Assembly (NCBI GenBank): GCA_030068145.1
Contig: JAPJBO010000178.1
Span: 1-64,000 of the forward strand
DNA: 64,000 nucleotides
From: Diplonema papillatum
Lineage: Eukaryota; Euglenozoa; Diplonemea; Diplonemida; Diplonemidae
Direction: 5' to 3'
Both the position numbers and the translations under genes were made by a program. Position 1 is the stretch's first letter. Every line of letters starts with the position of its first letter. Below the pieces are notes generated by a model, which ran no database searches, was not told where the DNA came from, and saw only the letters and a program-made list of their open reading frames with translations. Positions 42,171-53,208 of the stretch are shown here, one piece after another.

Positions 42171-42232
42171 AAATCGGGCTGAGTATCGGGGAGTTTCGGG
42201 GAAGTGTCGGGGAGTTTCGGGGAACTTACCAG
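42171..42232. repeat. TCGGGGARTT 10-bp tandem repeat, site 2
   Basis: Same unit as at 40021. It is followed by AACTTACCAGGAGCCCGGAC and CAGGTGG, which resembles the flank of the inverted single copy in the aminotransferase intron (GACCAGGTAG). This suggests a dispersed element rather than a chance microsatellite. Confidence 0.75.
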
Positions 42233-43597
42233 GAGCCCGGACCAGGTGGCTTACACCGAACCCCGGAACTTCCCGAAATCCGCATAGTGTTCCGAGCAAT
42301 GCGAAGTTCAAATAAAGGTGCCCCATCCTCTGCAAGATCGGCCGCGGAGGACAAGTACTTACCGCGTTGCAATGCTGCTATGTTGCACCCTTGTATCGTG
42401 TCGTCTTCAACGCCTTACGTATCGCAGGTTGCCCGTTGGCTGTGTGGGCACTAAGATTGGGAAGATACCTAGATGTGTGACATCAACTTGTCTAATCATT
42501 GCAAAGAGTGCACGTGACAAGCAATTTCGACTTGCGGCTTTTGTTATGCTGGAAAAACAAGGGGAAGAACAATGCGGAACTGAACTACCAAAGCCATAGG
42601 CCCAACAAACAAACGGTGCTCCCGTAAGGGACCGAGAGGTCTCGCCTTTTTGGTCCGTTCGAGGACTGGAAAAGAAGAGAACGTTTCCGGATCTGGGTAA
42701 TGAAGCAGCGGACAATCAGCAGCAACTGACCAAGGCCAGAATTTCGAGGCAAGCACAATTATTCGACTCTCAGGGACGTGCCCTGGGTTTGCACCTTGCT
42801 GCTGTTTGCTTCTTTCGCTAATAATTTCATGTGCAAACGTTGTTCCGGAAATGTTCCCTTCATATATTGTTGTATTAAGAAAAAGGAGACGCGGGGAATG
42901 ATGCCGTTCGTACGCGTTGCAGGCTCTGACAGGGGGTGGCACAGACGTCCGCGCGAGCGAGCGGCTCTTGCGTGTTGTCGTCTCACGAGGGAGCTTGATG
43001 CTCCACGAAAATCGATAAGAGACCTTCACACAGCCTTCAGGGTGGTTGGATAAGAGAGAAAGAAAGGGTCTCTTTCACCCCAATTGGGCCAAGCTGATTT
43101 CTTCGAGTTAAGGCAGCCAACATTCCCTTGCGCTAGTCATATCAGTGACAGAGAGGTATTCTTACTTTTCCATTTCTTCCTGGCAGTTCCGCACCGTTAG
43201 GTACCAGGGAAAGCCTGCTACAAGCTTCACGTGTTCGGCAGTACTGCAGAGCCACGGGCCTACGGGTCAAATGGCTACCAATTTCCCAAACTAAAGCATC
43301 AAGGCGTGGCGCACCTTGGGGCTTGACGCTCGCGCTGAACAGGAGACGGTCAGCCGCAGGGCAGAGCGGGCGGGGTTGTAGCACTGTGCTGCCTCAAGCT
43401 TTGCAAGCTGTGGTTGACCGTCACGTTCCTGGACCAGGAGCGGCCGTTTTCTTTTTCTTCTTTCTCTCCGGGCAGTTTTCGTCAGATGATACGAGAAGCA
43501 GAGCTCCAGGTGTCAGAAAGCGTAGCACAGGCCCTATCTGACAGTGGAAGTACGTGCGCTCGGCTAAGGCCGGCGCGTGGCGAGACTGGAGGCAGCA
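42233..43597. other. Intergenic; no gene seen
   Basis: Only short frames. The word GTCAGAAAGCGTAGCACAGG (43517) recurs as GTCAGAACGCGTAGCACAGG at 44327 and more loosely near 44425. Confidence 0.4.
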
Positions 43598-43775
43598 GGT
43601 AAAGTTCGGGGCGAAGCTAAGTTCGGGCAATGCTAAGTTCTGGTGAAGCTAAGTTCGGGCGTTGCCAAGTTCTGGTGCTAAGCGCTCAGGGCAGTCAGGC
43701 TGCGCTGGTACTAAAAAAAGTTCGGGCACGAAGCGAAGTTCGGCCAGGGTGGTAAAGTCCGGGTGAAGTCAAGGT
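43598..43775. repeat. AAGTTCGGGC short tandem repeat
   Basis: About nine imperfect copies of a word (GCT)AAGTTCGGGC spaced roughly 15-25 bp apart. It is followed by a G/C-homopolymer-rich patch to about 43915. Confidence 0.65.
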
Positions 43776-44024
43776 CGGTGCTCGTGCCCGGGGGGGGACA
43801 CCCCTCGGACCCACCGAGCACGGGTAAAGTTTGGCGCTCGTACCCGGGTGGCCCCGCCGCCCCCCTGGGGCAGCCTTTTCCCGCCCGTCCCCCCCCCCGC
43901 CGGCCCTCTCCCGGGGCGACGGGGTGACCCAAATACCGCGAGATACTGAGAAACTCCGCAAAAAACGCAAATTTCGGGCACATTAGACCCCGGAACGCAA
44001 CAAACCTCGAAAACAATCCCCGAC

Positions 44025-44115
44025 CGGAAAAATGTCACGGGCGGGGTTCGAGCCCGGGCCGACCGGCCTGAAGGCCGTCGCCCGCTCACTCTGCCACCCC
44101 TGTGCATTTTCCCAG
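44025..44115 (-). other. tRNA-like (possible SINE or pseudo-tRNA) sequence
   Basis: On the minus strand an A-box-like GGTGGCAGAGTGAGCGG is followed about 35 bases later by a B-box-like GGCTCGAACCCC, with a hairpin GGCC-TTCA-GGCC between them. The anticodon loop is too short and the acceptor arms pair poorly, so it is not a functional tRNA. It may be the head of a tRNA-derived SINE. Confidence 0.3.
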
Positions 44116-44520
44116 AAGGGAAAAAAGCTTGCTCTGAACTATTATCCAGTCCAAAAACAATACGGTTTCATAATTGTTGCAAGAAAAGCCGGGTTGGCTC
44201 GAATAGAGGCTATTCACATTGCATGTTCATAGGACCTCCAGTCTCGAAAAAAAGACGTCTGCACGAGGACGCGGCCGTGCTGTGAGTGAGACTTCCCCTG
44301 ATTTGACATCTCGGCTCCGATGAAAGTGTCAGAACGCGTAGCACAGGCTTTATCTGACGTGGACAGACGACTGTGCGCAACCGGCCGTGCTGCGTGTTGA
44401 GAAGGTCTTGCTTGACCTCCGGCTGACTATCGTTTTTCAAACGCGTTGCACGGGCTTTGTTCGGCAGACGAAGCCCAGACGCGTCCGGTGTGACAAAGGA
44501 GGACCTCAACAACCTGGAAC

Positions 44521-46713
44521 TCACAAGTCAATATTGAAGCGACTCGCCCTCATGGACTTTCGAGGCTTTGTGGGAGGGTGCGGAATGCTGGGCAGTGCAA
44601 CATCAGACGTCGCCGCCCGTGACACTTTGCGGTCTGTCATTGCCATACCAAATGGGCTCAGAGTGCAGGTGCTCGGGAGGACGTTGCTACTCTCGTTGAG
44701 TCCCCTGTGCACACCGGTCTTGAAGTCAAAATGACTCGGAGGCAACACAGGGTCGCAAGGTTCGTCTCTAGTACTGTTTTCGACAACCACAGAGGCCCCA
44801 CAGTTCAAAACCCCTCCGGACGCATTTAAAACACGGGAGGCGTGCGAAGATGCAGGATGCGACGTCGTTCGAGCTTGTATTCCGACAACGGTCACCGGAC
44901 ATTGCTCCGTCGTGACAAACGGCAAGCGCTGGCAAAAGTCGCTCCCGCCTGGTACTCCGTCACCTAGACTGCCCCCGGCACTCGATCTCGAAGGTGCCGA
45001 TTCTGTCCAGGGTGCCCCGGCTTCAGGAGTCCTGCCGAATCCCCTTCTTTCCCCGCCGTTCCCGTCACACGCACCCCTTCCTTTCCGAGTTTGTCGTCTT
45101 GCAAACGAATCTTTGTCCGTCTGCGTCCCAACATCCACCCCCATGCCACCGACTCCATCAAATCCCACTCCTTTCGATACATACCGCCGGGCAGCCACGT
45201 TCGGTATCCGCATCTCGTTCTCGCCGCCACTCAGCTCCCACTTTACACTTCGAACATCCTTTGGTGATCCGTCCTGTAGGCTTTGTATCGCCATGTTTTC
45301 GCCGTGTGCTTGCGACACCGTCAAGTCATCTGAGCTATCAGAAACGCTCGAAACACAGTCGTTCTCGCTGTCGTTGCTCGTCACGTGCTCCCGTTCCTGA
45401 AGCCCTATCGGCGCTCGGGAAACGGCGTCCACCGGCTTCGCGTGTTGCACGCCCTCAGCTCCGCGTTGCGCGGGCTCTGAAACGCGAATGGCCGTTTGCT
45501 CTTCGGACAACGGGGTGGCCTTTTGTGAACAATCGCCAACAGGTTGAGTAGTCGTGTGCGCTTCAAAGTGGCGCGCGGGGCGGCTTTGTAAGACAGACGA
45601 AGAAGGGATGTGCGGAAACGCAGGGCAGGTGGAACGTGGGGTGGTGGAGATGATCGAATAGGAGGACAAGCAATCTGTTATGGGACCAGCGGGTGTGGGG
45701 GGTGGTGTTGTCTGGGTAGGGGTTGAGGCGGTGCGTGGAGACGCGAGGCTGGCCCGCACGCGGGAAAGCTGCTCGAAAACAGGCGCGAACAGGGCGACGA
45801 GGGAGTTCAGGATTTCCGGAATCTCGGCGCGGAGGGCGCGGATGCGGCGCTGGAAGGAGGCGGCGAGCGTGCGCGCCTTCCGGACCTTCGCGGTTTCGCC
45901 GACGAAGGTGCCGGGGCCGCCGCTGCCGATTTTTAGCTCCGAGGCCCGCGATTCAATGAGCGTTAATCGAGCGCTGAGCTCCTCTTTTTCCCTTCGCTCG
46001 CAGCACGAAATGACAGTCAGGACATCCGACCGAGCTTTGTGCGGCGCCGCGTTGTCGGATTCACCGGCTTTCGACTTCTGCTGCACGGTCTCGAAGCAAT
46101 TGCTGCACAGGACAGGCGGCATGTTGTCTATGGTAAATGGCCTTCGTTTATCCCCCCTCCCACCTTGGATGTCTGCCAGCAGCTTCGCCTGTTCGAGGCG
46201 CATGTCGAGGAGGATCTGCTCCCTGAAGTTGCTGGCGGCGCGTTTCTCTTCGTACAGCTCCGCCTGCAGGGCTTTCACGCGGGCTTCGAGGGCACACTTC
46301 TGCCCGCCGGACCGATCGATGAGCGTCCGGAGCTTCTTGATTTGGATCTCCTCCCGGGCAAGAACTGTTCGCAGCTCTTCGTCACGCTTCTGCAGGGCTT
46401 CCATCAGCGCTGCAGAGCGCCTTGCTTCGGTCGTGGCTACGGTTTCCATGTGCCGGATATCGTTGCGGAGCTTAGCGGCAGCGAGACTGTGCCGCTTAGA
46501 AGGCGCGAAGTGCTGCGAGTACCGCCTCGCAAGCTCAGCCTGCTCGTCCTCGCACTGGCGTAGTTTACCGTTCACTTGTTCAACGTCCTCATCCACGATC
46601 GCAGGAACCGATTCTGACGACCTCCGTCGGGGCGGGCTGCCTGTGGCCTGCCGAAAGGATGCCATTGCACAGGACAATGCCCACTTGTTCGGAATATGTA
46701 TTTTCCACGCCAA
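44521..46713 (-). CDS. Coiled-coil protein with a TQT (LC8-type) motif
   Basis: The 730-residue intronless ORF starts MAWKIHIPNK; Met17 is an alternative start. Residues about 35-190 are heptad-like helix (for example MEALQKRDEELRTVLAREEI). They are followed by two Cys pairs (CSNCFETV near 205 and ISCCERR near 245) that could bind metal, another short helix (about 250-320), and a long Ser/Thr/Pro-rich disordered tail. In the tail, VDVGTQTDKD (about 524-533) fits the dynein light chain LC8 binding consensus. The tail ends in a basic segment. No family is recognised; a cytoskeletal or ciliary scaffold is plausible but inferred from the motif only. Confidence 0.65.
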   Translation of the reverse strand: MAWKIHIPNKWALSCAMASFRQATGSPPRRRSSESVPAIVDEDVEQVNGKLRQCEDEQAELARRYSQHFAPSKRHSLAAAKLRNDIRHMETVATTEARRSAALMEALQKRDEELRTVLAREEIQIKKLRTLIDRSGGQKCALEARVKALQAELYEEKRAASNFREQILLDMRLEQAKLLADIQGGRGDKRRPFTIDNMPPVLCSNCFETVQQKSKAGESDNAAPHKARSDVLTVISCCERREKEELSARLTLIESRASELKIGSGGPGTFVGETAKVRKARTLAASFQRRIRALRAEIPEILNSLVALFAPVFEQLSRVRASLASPRTASTPTQTTPPPTPAGPITDCLSSYSIISTTPRSTCPAFPHIPSSSVLQSRPARHFEAHTTTQPVGDCSQKATPLSEEQTAIRVSEPAQRGAEGVQHAKPVDAVSRAPIGLQEREHVTSNDSENDCVSSVSDSSDDLTVSQAHGENMAIQSLQDGSPKDVRSVKWELSGGENEMRIPNVAARRYVSKGVGFDGVGGMGVDVGTQTDKDSFARRQTRKGRGACDGNGGERRGFGRTPEAGAPWTESAPSRSSAGGSLGDGVPGGSDFCQRLPFVTTEQCPVTVVGIQARTTSHPASSHASRVLNASGGVLNCGASVVVENSTRDEPCDPVLPPSHFDFKTGVHRGLNESSNVLPSTCTLSPFGMAMTDRKVSRAATSDVALPSIPHPPTKPRKSMRASRFNIDL

Positions 46714-47684
46714 GCCGAAAGTTCCGTCGCCGCTTTACGGCGACCCGTGTCGTGACGTTCCCGCTTCAAAGGTTTTTCACGGTGGCCGAAGAACCGTCTT
46801 CGTCTTGTTTGCTTTCTTGTTTAAGAATCGGTCATTTTTCGTCCTTTCTCACGTGTTTCTTGGCGGGCTTTATGGACAAATAAGACAACAACGAGAAGCT
46901 GAGGGCGTGGTAGAGACCTGCGGTGTGGCTGCTGGGTAGGCGGGTGTTGGGCAATAAGACAACGGCACAGAACACTTGACGACCTGTTGCTTCAAGTCAT
47001 CCACTACACCCAAGGTGAGGCCTTCGAGAAGGTAAACGCGGCTTCGCACCACGCTACGATTAGCAAGCGCTGCGACTGGAGCCCATCGAGTTCTTCCGCC
47101 CTTTCGGTCCTGCCTACATTTGAGTTGCCAACGTAAGACTGAAACAAACGAACAAACCACAACACGCCACTTCATGAGTGGCGAACGAGACTTTTGAATG
47201 TCAACGCAGAGGGATCAGGTCAAACGATGGTTCTACAGTACTACGGTACCATTGTGCTGCCAACACAAAGGGCAGCCCCATTGCAAGTCAAATGCAGGAT
47301 CGTGTGAAGGTCTAAGTGCAGGTTCTAGTGCGAGAACAAGTACGGAGAACACGTGGAAGTGTCTGCATTGGCGCAGAAGCACGACAGGAAAGACCCAACT
47401 ACATTTTGCAGCAACGACAACAGCTATTTCTTAAGCGTGCCGATCGCTGGGGGGCACCACAGCGGCAGTAAGCCGGCGGCAGTACCGTGCTTCTTCCTTC
47501 TACGTTTCGAGGGCCTGAGTGTACGGCTGTTGTGAAGGCACGAATACCGTCGAAGTGTACCGAACAACAGGGGGGCAGCGAGAAACGTTTGCGACGTCGT
47601 GCGTGTAAATCGACCTCTGAGTGCGTGAGCCGGAGAAAGGCCCATCACACTTGCGACATTGTGTCCCTCGTACTGTCGATGTCG
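46714..47684. other. Intergenic; no gene seen
   Basis: 5' flank of the coiled-coil gene. No recognised motif. Confidence 0.4.
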
Positions 47685-48062
47685 TCAGTGCACAATTGCT
47701 GTGAAAGGCTCCTCCACTGTGCCTGTCATGAGAGGCAGAAGTACAACTGCGTGGATAATTGACCCTGCGACGAAAAGCAGCAGCAGATCGGTGTCGATGA
47801 CGGAGCAGACGAGGCATCCGGCAAAGAAGAGGCCCAACGGAGAACTGGCCCACGCCATCCACGAAGAACGCTGGCTGCACTGCATACCGGCGTCTTGCTC
47901 CGTCGTGCTGGCTACGGCAGCAGCAACTGCGACGAATGCGACCACGGCTGCGGTCTCTCGATCCGCGAACGACGTTATTTGACCTCTTTCCTTTCTTTGC
48001 GAAAGAGACGAAACGCAGGGTGCGTGTTGGCGTTCAGTTTCAACTCCTGTCCCCTTTCTCAA
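47685..48062 (-). CDS. Possible small membrane protein
   Basis: A 125-codon frame with three hydrophobic stretches: AAVVAFVAVAAAVAST (about 38-53), PLGLFFAGCLVCSVI, and LLLLFVAGSIIHAVVLLPLM. The pattern would suit a small multi-pass protein, but no family is recognised and the antisense frame is also open, so this may be chance. Confidence 0.25.
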   Translation of the reverse strand: MRKGTGVETERQHAPCVSSLSQRKERGQITSFADRETAAVVAFVAVAAAVASTTEQDAGMQCSQRSSWMAWASSPLGLFFAGCLVCSVIDTDLLLLFVAGSIIHAVVLLPLMTGTVEEPFTAIVH

Positions 48063-49719
48063 AGGAAATGTAAATGATGGTGTGTGCTACAAGGAATCAA
48101 AAACTGCACGTGATAACGTTCGGTGCCTGCTTTGTCTCAAAACAGAGCGTGTACCCTCGTTGTGCTGTACTCACGCCGACCTGCCCCTCCTGGCCTGGTA
48201 GACAGGTGTCAATATGACCAGTACACTCGCAACTTTCATGGGACTCCGTGTCCACAACATTGCAGTGCCACTATGCTGCGGGCGCGGGAACATGGGATGA
48301 GCGCCCGAATGAAAGAGAGTGCGTTAACAAAGACGAACGATGCTGAGCTCTCGACTTCCGAGATCCGGTATTTCTTGTCTTTTTTCCGTTTTCTATTCTA
48401 CGGGAAGAAGAAGGAAATTGGAGAAAACTTGCTTGGCTCAGCGCGGGTAAATCGTCCGGGGCTCCGTCTGGCTCACACACACACACACACCTTAGACACG
48501 CACAGAGACGGCTGGAAGTACCCTGGTGCCTTTCTCGGTGAACCACCGTGGTTGGTTGTACGATGCAATTCACGCCGCCTTCACATCACCCGTGGCAAGG
48601 TCAGACAAAGTGGCCGCATGGGGTTAACACCAAAACAAGATTCGAGGAACGAGCCGTTGCGGATACTCTGTGGCCCGAGGGCCGCACTGAGCCTGCACGA
48701 ATGACTGCGTGTCCGGCAAGACGCCCAGAAAGACGAAGGCGCCTTCACTCCTATTCCCAAGGGTTTCGTTTGATTACTGAAGCCTCGTGCTTTCACTTCC
48801 AAAAGTTTCAGAACTCAAAAACAAAATTGAAAAAGAAGGAACTCCAAGAAAGAACAAGCAACGCGCAAGCTACGGCAATGAATGCTTGGCTCCCTCTCAG
48901 TGAGGACCATCCTTTGCATTCTTTCTGGCATCAAATAGAACGTGTGAACGCTGCTCCAACACCCGCGACCCAGGGGATGGTAACAGAGGCGTGAGAGCGT
49001 GCAGTGAGTTTGGGCAGTCGAAGGATACCGTATTCCACAGGCGACTTCGAGCTAGCTGATGAGTCGAGAGAAAGGTGCGGTGTCTTCAGCAGAGGATGCG
49101 GGGTGTACATTTTGAGACCTGTTGTGCCCGGTTTGAACGACCGGATAGAGTAATCATTACTTGCTGTCATGATGCCAACATTCCGCTTTTCCACTCGTCA
49201 ACATGAATAGGTGGATCAGCACCGGGGTCAATGCTTAACTGTCAACGACGCCAGCGAAATACTTCTACGTTTCAAAAACACCGTGCCGCTGTATTCACTT
49301 GCGAATCGTATTGACACCTCATTCTCGGGGAATTCGCACAACTGACATGCAAGGATTTCTTAGGCAATGTCCGTCGTGTCACAATTTCGAATGGCGTACA
49401 AGAGCTGACGGCGCATCGTCTCCGCACTGTGTTGGGATGGGAAGTGATCATTACATCGTAGGAAATCTCCTGAAGGTACCCGGGTTTGGCGGGAGTGAGC
49501 AATCAACTCCGCCACTACCAACCATCAGCTCTGGGCACACGTGACCGGAATTCAAGTACATTGTGAGCAAGAAGCAGGAGGCTGGTTGGTACTTACCGTA
49601 TGAAGGTAGCCAGAATCGACAGGTCGGGTTCTACCACAGCGGCACTTCGTCCCTGTGCAATGTGCAGCTGGCGGCGCTATCTCGAGTTTTGCTGACAAAG
49701 ACAGGTGCTTGTGGCGTAG
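48063..49719. other. Intergenic; no gene seen
   Basis: 3' flank of the giant gene. It has a short CA repeat (about 48473-48490) and no recognised coding motif. Confidence 0.4.
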
Positions 49720-52321
49720 TTAAATGAAAACAAGTGGCGCACACCTCGAGTACGGCGGCAGGCAGATGAGCGAGCTGCAAGTATGCGACTCCGGAAGGCC
49801 GTCTTTGGGCTCATCGTTGCTGTCTATAGACAGGACAACAGGTTTGCCCCTAGGCAGCCTGGGTCGTCCTGTGACGAACCGTAAGAAAGCCTGCAAGTCT
49901 ACCTGTCCGAACGTCTTGAGCGCAGCCCAGAAGTTCTCGGAGACGGTTCCCTTTTTGCTGATGCGGGCGCCGTATCCAGCGTGCTGCATCAAAACGTCGA
50001 CATCAATGAAACGCTGTCCACAAACGTGCTCTTCAAGCTCTGTCGCAGTCAGGATGTGGAAGATGGACAACGGCAGCACGTCGAGCATCCCGGACTTGAT
50101 ACTGCTCACCTGGCAGGCGCCTTCGGCTGCCTTAAATGCGGTGGCGAGTCTCACGTAGTCCTGGATGTTGTCCGCCGAGACAGGCTCCAGGCGACCGTTG
50201 GGAATGAGCTCGTGGACGGTTCCCGCCCGAGTGGGCACCGTGAAGCTGCAGGCAACCTCTTCCAGCTCAGCGGAATCCATCGCAGAAAGGCAGTCCAGGG
50301 ACTTGAAGTAATGCTGGTCGACGCTACGCGGTTCGTGTTTTTCGCCCGCCAGCTGCTGCCAGACGCTCTCGTGGAGGTCCAGTGCCAGAAGGTCATCGGT
50401 GCGCACGCACATGCCCATCAGCTGTAAGGTAAGGTTTGAATGAGGTACGACAGCGGGTTCTTCTTCCTGCGGAGGGCAGTAGTGGTTCATGATACGCGGG
50501 TCATAACCTACCCTACGGTCGCAAGCTGATAACAGAGGCCTCCTTGGCAGTTGGTCCGGTTGGCGGCGCAGCGTTAGCCTGACAGCCTTCGTGAACAAGA
50601 CGCCCTGGGGAGAGATATAAACTATCATACCCTTCCGAGGCATCGAAACATCGAGTGTTGGTACGAAGAGTTGTGCTCGGAGTTGACGGTTGACCCGTCA
50701 GGGCCGGGTATCATCAGCGACTTGCCGGACATCAGCTCAGCTGCCAGCGCGGCCAAAGCGTCTCTGAAGATGCCGCCTTGGTCAATGCCAGCCTCGCCAA
50801 CGAATGAAACACGGAACGGAGTCTCTCCCATGGCCAGCAACGTTGGGGGATGCAGGTCCAGCTGGGACTGCAGCTGGCCGAGCAAGCTGTCACGAAGCTC
50901 AGCCCCCGGCCTTTTCGTCCGGTGCCTGTCCAGCCAGATCATCAGAGGCTGCTGGGGAGCCTCCGGCTCCGACAGCATAGACTCGGACACAAATGTCTTC
51001 ACGGGCCGTAGTAAGAGGTGCTTCAGCCTGTTTTGAAAGAGAGGCGGATTCTGATGTCAAATCCTTTGGCATGCCGAGACCGTCGCTTCGAAGAGCGGTG
51101 TCTTCACTTGCCACACCCCCCTAACCTCCTTCTGTGTGCGCAAGTCGTTTCATCGGAAGCGCACTGCGGCCCAGCGGCCCTGCCAGCCAGAATGGAGGGT
51201 GACCGTCATAGGGTTCTTCTCTAGCCTCACTCACAGCAGACTGAAAAAGCGAAAAGACGCACCACTGGCCAACAACAGTTTTGAAACCGGAAAATGACGA
51301 GGGGAAAAAAGCTTTTCGTTGAACGCTTTCCCTGGACGTTTATTTCATGGTACAGGCGAGGAATGGCCGCCGGATGGCGAGTGCCGCGTATTCATTTCCT
51401 CCAAGATTGCATGTTTCGTGAAACGAAAGAAGACAAAAAGCAGACTTGTTAACCGCTGCCACGATGAAGCTTTCGGAGGCGTCGGCGTCCAGCCCAAGGC
51501 ACGTAAGCGCGGGAAGGAAAACGGCATAGTTGAACGTTGTCACTGCTTGCGTGTACCGCTCGTCTTCATAGCGCTGCTGCTTTTCGTACAGCCCGATCAC
51601 GGTTAGCCACTCGCTCTTGGGCACCGGCGGGAGGTCCGCTCCGCTCGGGGGAGGAATACCATCAGCGTACGCCAATTCGACCGCCTTCCGCGTTTCTGTT
51701 GCGATATTTTTCAGCGGCGACTTTTCCGACCGCAGTACTGCCCCGTCACCGCTGCCCCACACGCCTGGAATCGGTAGGTCGGCTTCAATGCACTCAGCCA
51801 AGTGTTCAATCGCTTGGTACAGCTGTTATGTGTGTCGCGGGATCTTGCGAGAAAAAAGGGAAGCGAGAAAAAAAAGCTGAGCTTTTGTCTGAGTTGGAAC
51901 GCATCCAAACAACAAAGCCTTTCGAGCTGCAGGCCATCAGACACCGGCCAGTCAACGCCGCATGGGGGCCAGACAGCCAACTTTCCAGGATCGGACCCAA
52001 TCGGAGGGCGTGGCAAATAAGAAATGCACTCCTTATTAGTCATCAGCCCACGAGGACTCCCGCGTGGACAGAGCTTCCTGAAACATCGACACCAGTACCG
52101 GGATTTGCTCTAAAAGTGCTGAATCTTCCTTCTCCTCCTCAAGAGAGGGAAAATACAGTGGCACAACATCTGAACTTCTCCAAACCTTGAACAACCTTTC
52201 TCAACCAGATAAAACGATATACCTCGAATGGAATGTGGCCGCCCTCCATGGGCTCGCCTACCGAGACCACGCGACAGATCGACGCAGTCTGCATGTCTAC
52301 AGCAATCATGTGGTCGACAAT
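49720..52321 (-). CDS. Giant HECT E3 ubiquitin ligase, 3' exons with the HECT domain
   Basis: These exons encode the catalytic end of a HECT ligase, which takes ubiquitin from an E2 on its own cysteine and passes it to a substrate. Exons and phases: 52321-52223 (0/0), 51822-51544 (0/0), 51240-51126 (0/1), about 51050-50631 (0/0) and 50466-49720 to the stop. The N-lobe shows FRVSFVGEAGIDQGGIFRDA; the C-lobe shows NLTLQLMGMCVRTDDLL, SVWQQLAGEKHEP and FLRFVTGRPRLP, and the catalytic Cys lies in LPESHTCSSLICLPPYS. The junction between the third and fourth of these exons does not close in phase with any site I found. The last intron may be 164 bp (acceptor at 50467) or 26 bp (acceptor at 50605); the longer fits HECT proteins better. 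Confidence 0.85.
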
Positions 52322-53208
52322 CTGAAGTGGGTGGGCTCACGAACTATTGACTGATTGAAAACGAGAGCGACTTCGTGTAAGTCCGTATCTTACGAAGCCA
52401 GACGTCCATCACCGCGAAATCGTTGGCATGAACTCGGATGTGAAATAAGCACCCTACCATATTGTAGCTCATCTTTCATAGAGAAGACTTGAAGGCCAGA
52501 GTGGTTCGAGCAATTAGGCTTGCAAGTCGGTCGGTCCGAAGGCAAGGCTTAGTTGCTTGCCTCAAAGCTGTCACTGATGAGCGTACTCGGTGCTCAGCCA
52601 AAGGCCAAGACATGTCAGGAGCCGAAGTGTCGGCTTGTAATTAGTGAAACACATACCACAGTATACGGATTGCCACGAGTGCTGATGCATTCGTACCACC
52701 GGGGTAAGGCATTACGGCTGCCGCATGACGTCAGTATCGATTGTATGTTTGCGCTGGCTATCGGGCGAAGCTGTGGAGATGTATTATACTACGACACTGC
52801 CACAACACATGGGGACGGGAATCTCGAAGCAGACAAGTGACCGTGTCCATTAACAAAGAGTGAGTCACTCACACGGCCTATCCTGACCCTGATGTCATCA
52901 GTTTCAACCTTTACTGCTGATAGGGCTTCCGTCTTCTTCTGGGACCGGCACCCACAATATAATGAAAGTGTGGCCAAAGGACAGGTGCTTAGACGGCCGC
53001 CCTTTATGCATGGTATTACGAGAGGGCCCTCGCTTTTTGGCAGCATTGCTCAAAGTCTTGACTGTGGCTGACTACATAAACCAGGTTCCAGTCGTACACC
53101 TGGTAGCAGAATAGCTCGTAACAGCATTAGATTCGGCTTCAGATCAGAAACTCTCGGGTGCACTCGTTGCGCGCACGCGCGCAGGGTCATTTTGCAAACG
53201 AAGCACAC

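Noticed and set aside
44025-44115. Functional selenocysteine tRNA (TCA in the loop)
   Set aside because: The hairpin loop has four bases, the acceptor arms do not pair, and the long variable arm is missing.
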